A stretch of DNA of 23,138 nt from JBBPYA01 sp038200385 (GTDB lineage Bacteria > Actinomycetota > Actinomycetes > Mycobacteriales > Geodermatophilaceae). The DNA lies in the NCBI GenBank assembly GCA_038200385.1, contig JBBPYA010000102.1:1-23138 (forward strand), written 5' to 3'. The position numbers were made by a program, and so were the translations under genes. This document shows, piece by piece, positions 22,274 to 23,138 of this stretch. The notes below the pieces were generated by a model, which had not been told where the DNA came from, did not search any database, and saw nothing but the letters and a program-made list of their open reading frames with translations. Each line of letters begins with the position of its first letter. The first letter of the stretch is position 1.

Positions 22274-23138
22274 CTACGACGACTCAGACACGCGCGACAC
22301 CGGCTCCGGCGAGGGCGGCAACTGGGTGTCGACGTAGCGCAGGATCTCGGCGAGAACGGCCACCACCGGAACGGCGAAGAACGCGCCCGCGATGCCGTAC
22401 AGGCTCCCGCCGGCGGTGACCCCCAGCAGGATCACGGCCTGGTGCAGATTCAGCGTCTTGCCCTGCAGGATCGGCTGCAGGATGTTGCCCTCGATCTGCT
22501 GCACTCCGATCACGATCGCCAGCACGATGAGCGCCTGGGTCACCCCCAGGCTGACCAGTGCGACCAGCACCGCCAGCGCCCCTGCGACGAACGCACCGAT
22601 GATCGGCACGAAGCCACCGAGGAAGGTCAGGACGGCCAGCGGGATCGCCAGCGGGACGCCGACGATGAGCAGTCCGACGCCGATCAGGATGCCGTCGATG
22701 AAGCCCACTGCTGCCTGCGACCTGACGAAGCTGCCGACGGTGTCCCAGGCCCGCTCCAGGACCGCCTCGATGTGCACGCCGGCCCGGGCTCCAACCGAAC
22801 GACGCAACCAGGGCAGGAACCTCGGGCCGTCCTTGAGGAAGAAGAAGACCAGGAAGAGCACGACGACAACCGTGACCAGCGCCGAGGTCACCGCGCTCAC
22901 CCCGGTGACGATGCCGGCCGCGATCGAGGTGGCGCTGGACTGCAGCCGGTCGGTGATCGACTGGACGCCGGAGTTGATCTGGGTCTCGGACAGGTTCAGC
23001 GGCGGCCCGGTCAGCCATTCCTGAACCCTTGTGAGCCCGTCGCTCGCACTGGTCGCGATGTCGTCGACCTGCCCGACCAGCGGCGGCACGACCACGATGA
23101 CCGCCCCGGCGAGGACGAGCAGTGCGGACAGCACCACC
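22274..23138 (-). CDS. AI-2E family (YdiK/PerM-like) membrane transporter, 5' end beyond the window
   Basis: About 287 C-terminal residues are visible; the gene continues past the right edge, and the apparent Met near the edge need not be the start. The family signature is clear: a hydrophobic segment then PPLVGQVDDIATSASDGL, a soluble segment with LNLSETQINSGVQSITD, the TM LVTVVVVLFLVFFFLKDG followed by PRFLPWLRR, then VGSFVRSQAAVGFIDGILIG, LTFLGGFVPIIGAFVAG and IEGNILQPILQGKTLNLH. About six TM segments are in view. The family includes the proposed autoinducer-2 exporter TqsA and Na/H antiporters; the substrate here is unknown. It ends near a strong hairpin shared with the convergent coiled-coil gene. 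Confidence 0.9.
   Translation of the reverse strand, partial: VVLSALLVLAGAVIVVVPPLVGQVDDIATSASDGLTRVQEWLTGPPLNLSETQINSGVQSITDRLQSSATSIAAGIVTGVSAVTSALVTVVVVLFLVFFFLKDGPRFLPWLRRSVGARAGVHIEAVLERAWDTVGSFVRSQAAVGFIDGILIGVGLLIVGVPLAIPLAVLTFLGGFVPIIGAFVAGALAVLVALVSLGVTQALIVLAIVIGVQQIEGNILQPILQGKTLNLHQAVILLGVTAGGSLYGIAGAFFAVPVVAVLAEILRYVDTQLPPSPEPVSRVSESS

Overview
The window is GC-rich, densely packed actinobacterial DNA. The evidence is the many GTG starts, promoter -10 boxes of the TANNNT type placed 6-8 nt from a GTG start (leaderless genes), and actinobacterial families: a GAF-ANTAR regulator, a SigF/SigB-type sigma factor, an HrpA helicase with a long C-terminal region, a short topoisomerase IB, and LigD-type repair genes split into separate ORFs. 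Genus cannot be fixed from sequence alone; something near Geodermatophilales, Nakamurellales or Frankiales is a guess. No mobile element, tRNA, rRNA, CRISPR array or prophage gene is visible. No gene-free stretch exceeds about 200 nt.

Layout from left to right. (1) 2-1277: the tail of a SRPBCC protein converges on a membrane-anchored LCP-family protein whose catalytic signature is eroded. (2) 1336-6505: a complete five-gene branched-chain amino acid-type (Liv/HAAT) ABC importer transcribed leftward, livF-livG-livH-livM-binding lipoprotein. All junctions overlap by 4-8 nt. One upstream region carries a plausible promoter followed by two adjacent inverted repeats, one a perfect 16-bp palindrome. 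(3) 6698-8240: topoisomerase IB, and divergently a ChaB-like protein fused to a Rho-N/SAP-like C-terminus. (4) 8241-11453: a signalling block with a GAF-ANTAR antiterminator, divergent from a PAS-GAF-SpoIIE-like protein whose phosphatase metal ligands are missing; a small SRPBCC protein follows. (5) 11457-13863: a CrtI-like FAD oxidoreductase and a SigF/SigB-type sigma factor, both leftward. (6) 14012-15920: an ATP-dependent DNA ligase overlapping a LigD-type polymerase, divergent from the sigma factor gene. (7) 15934-20784: a four-TM membrane protein with a long disordered N-terminus, and HrpA. (8) 20930-22225: a 71-aa protein and a coiled-coil protein with an internal 45-nt tandem repeat. 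(9) 22274-23138: the C-terminal part of an AI-2E-family membrane protein.

No large undescribed multi-gene system is obvious. The best leads are the apparent pseudophosphatase paired with a GAF-ANTAR protein, the LCP protein lacking key arginines, the liv operator region, and the uncharacterised 71-aa plus coiled-coil gene pair. The stress and DNA-maintenance theme (sigma factor, end-joining ligase and polymerase, topoisomerase IB, ChaB-like protein) is suggestive, but the window shows no direct proof of co-regulation.
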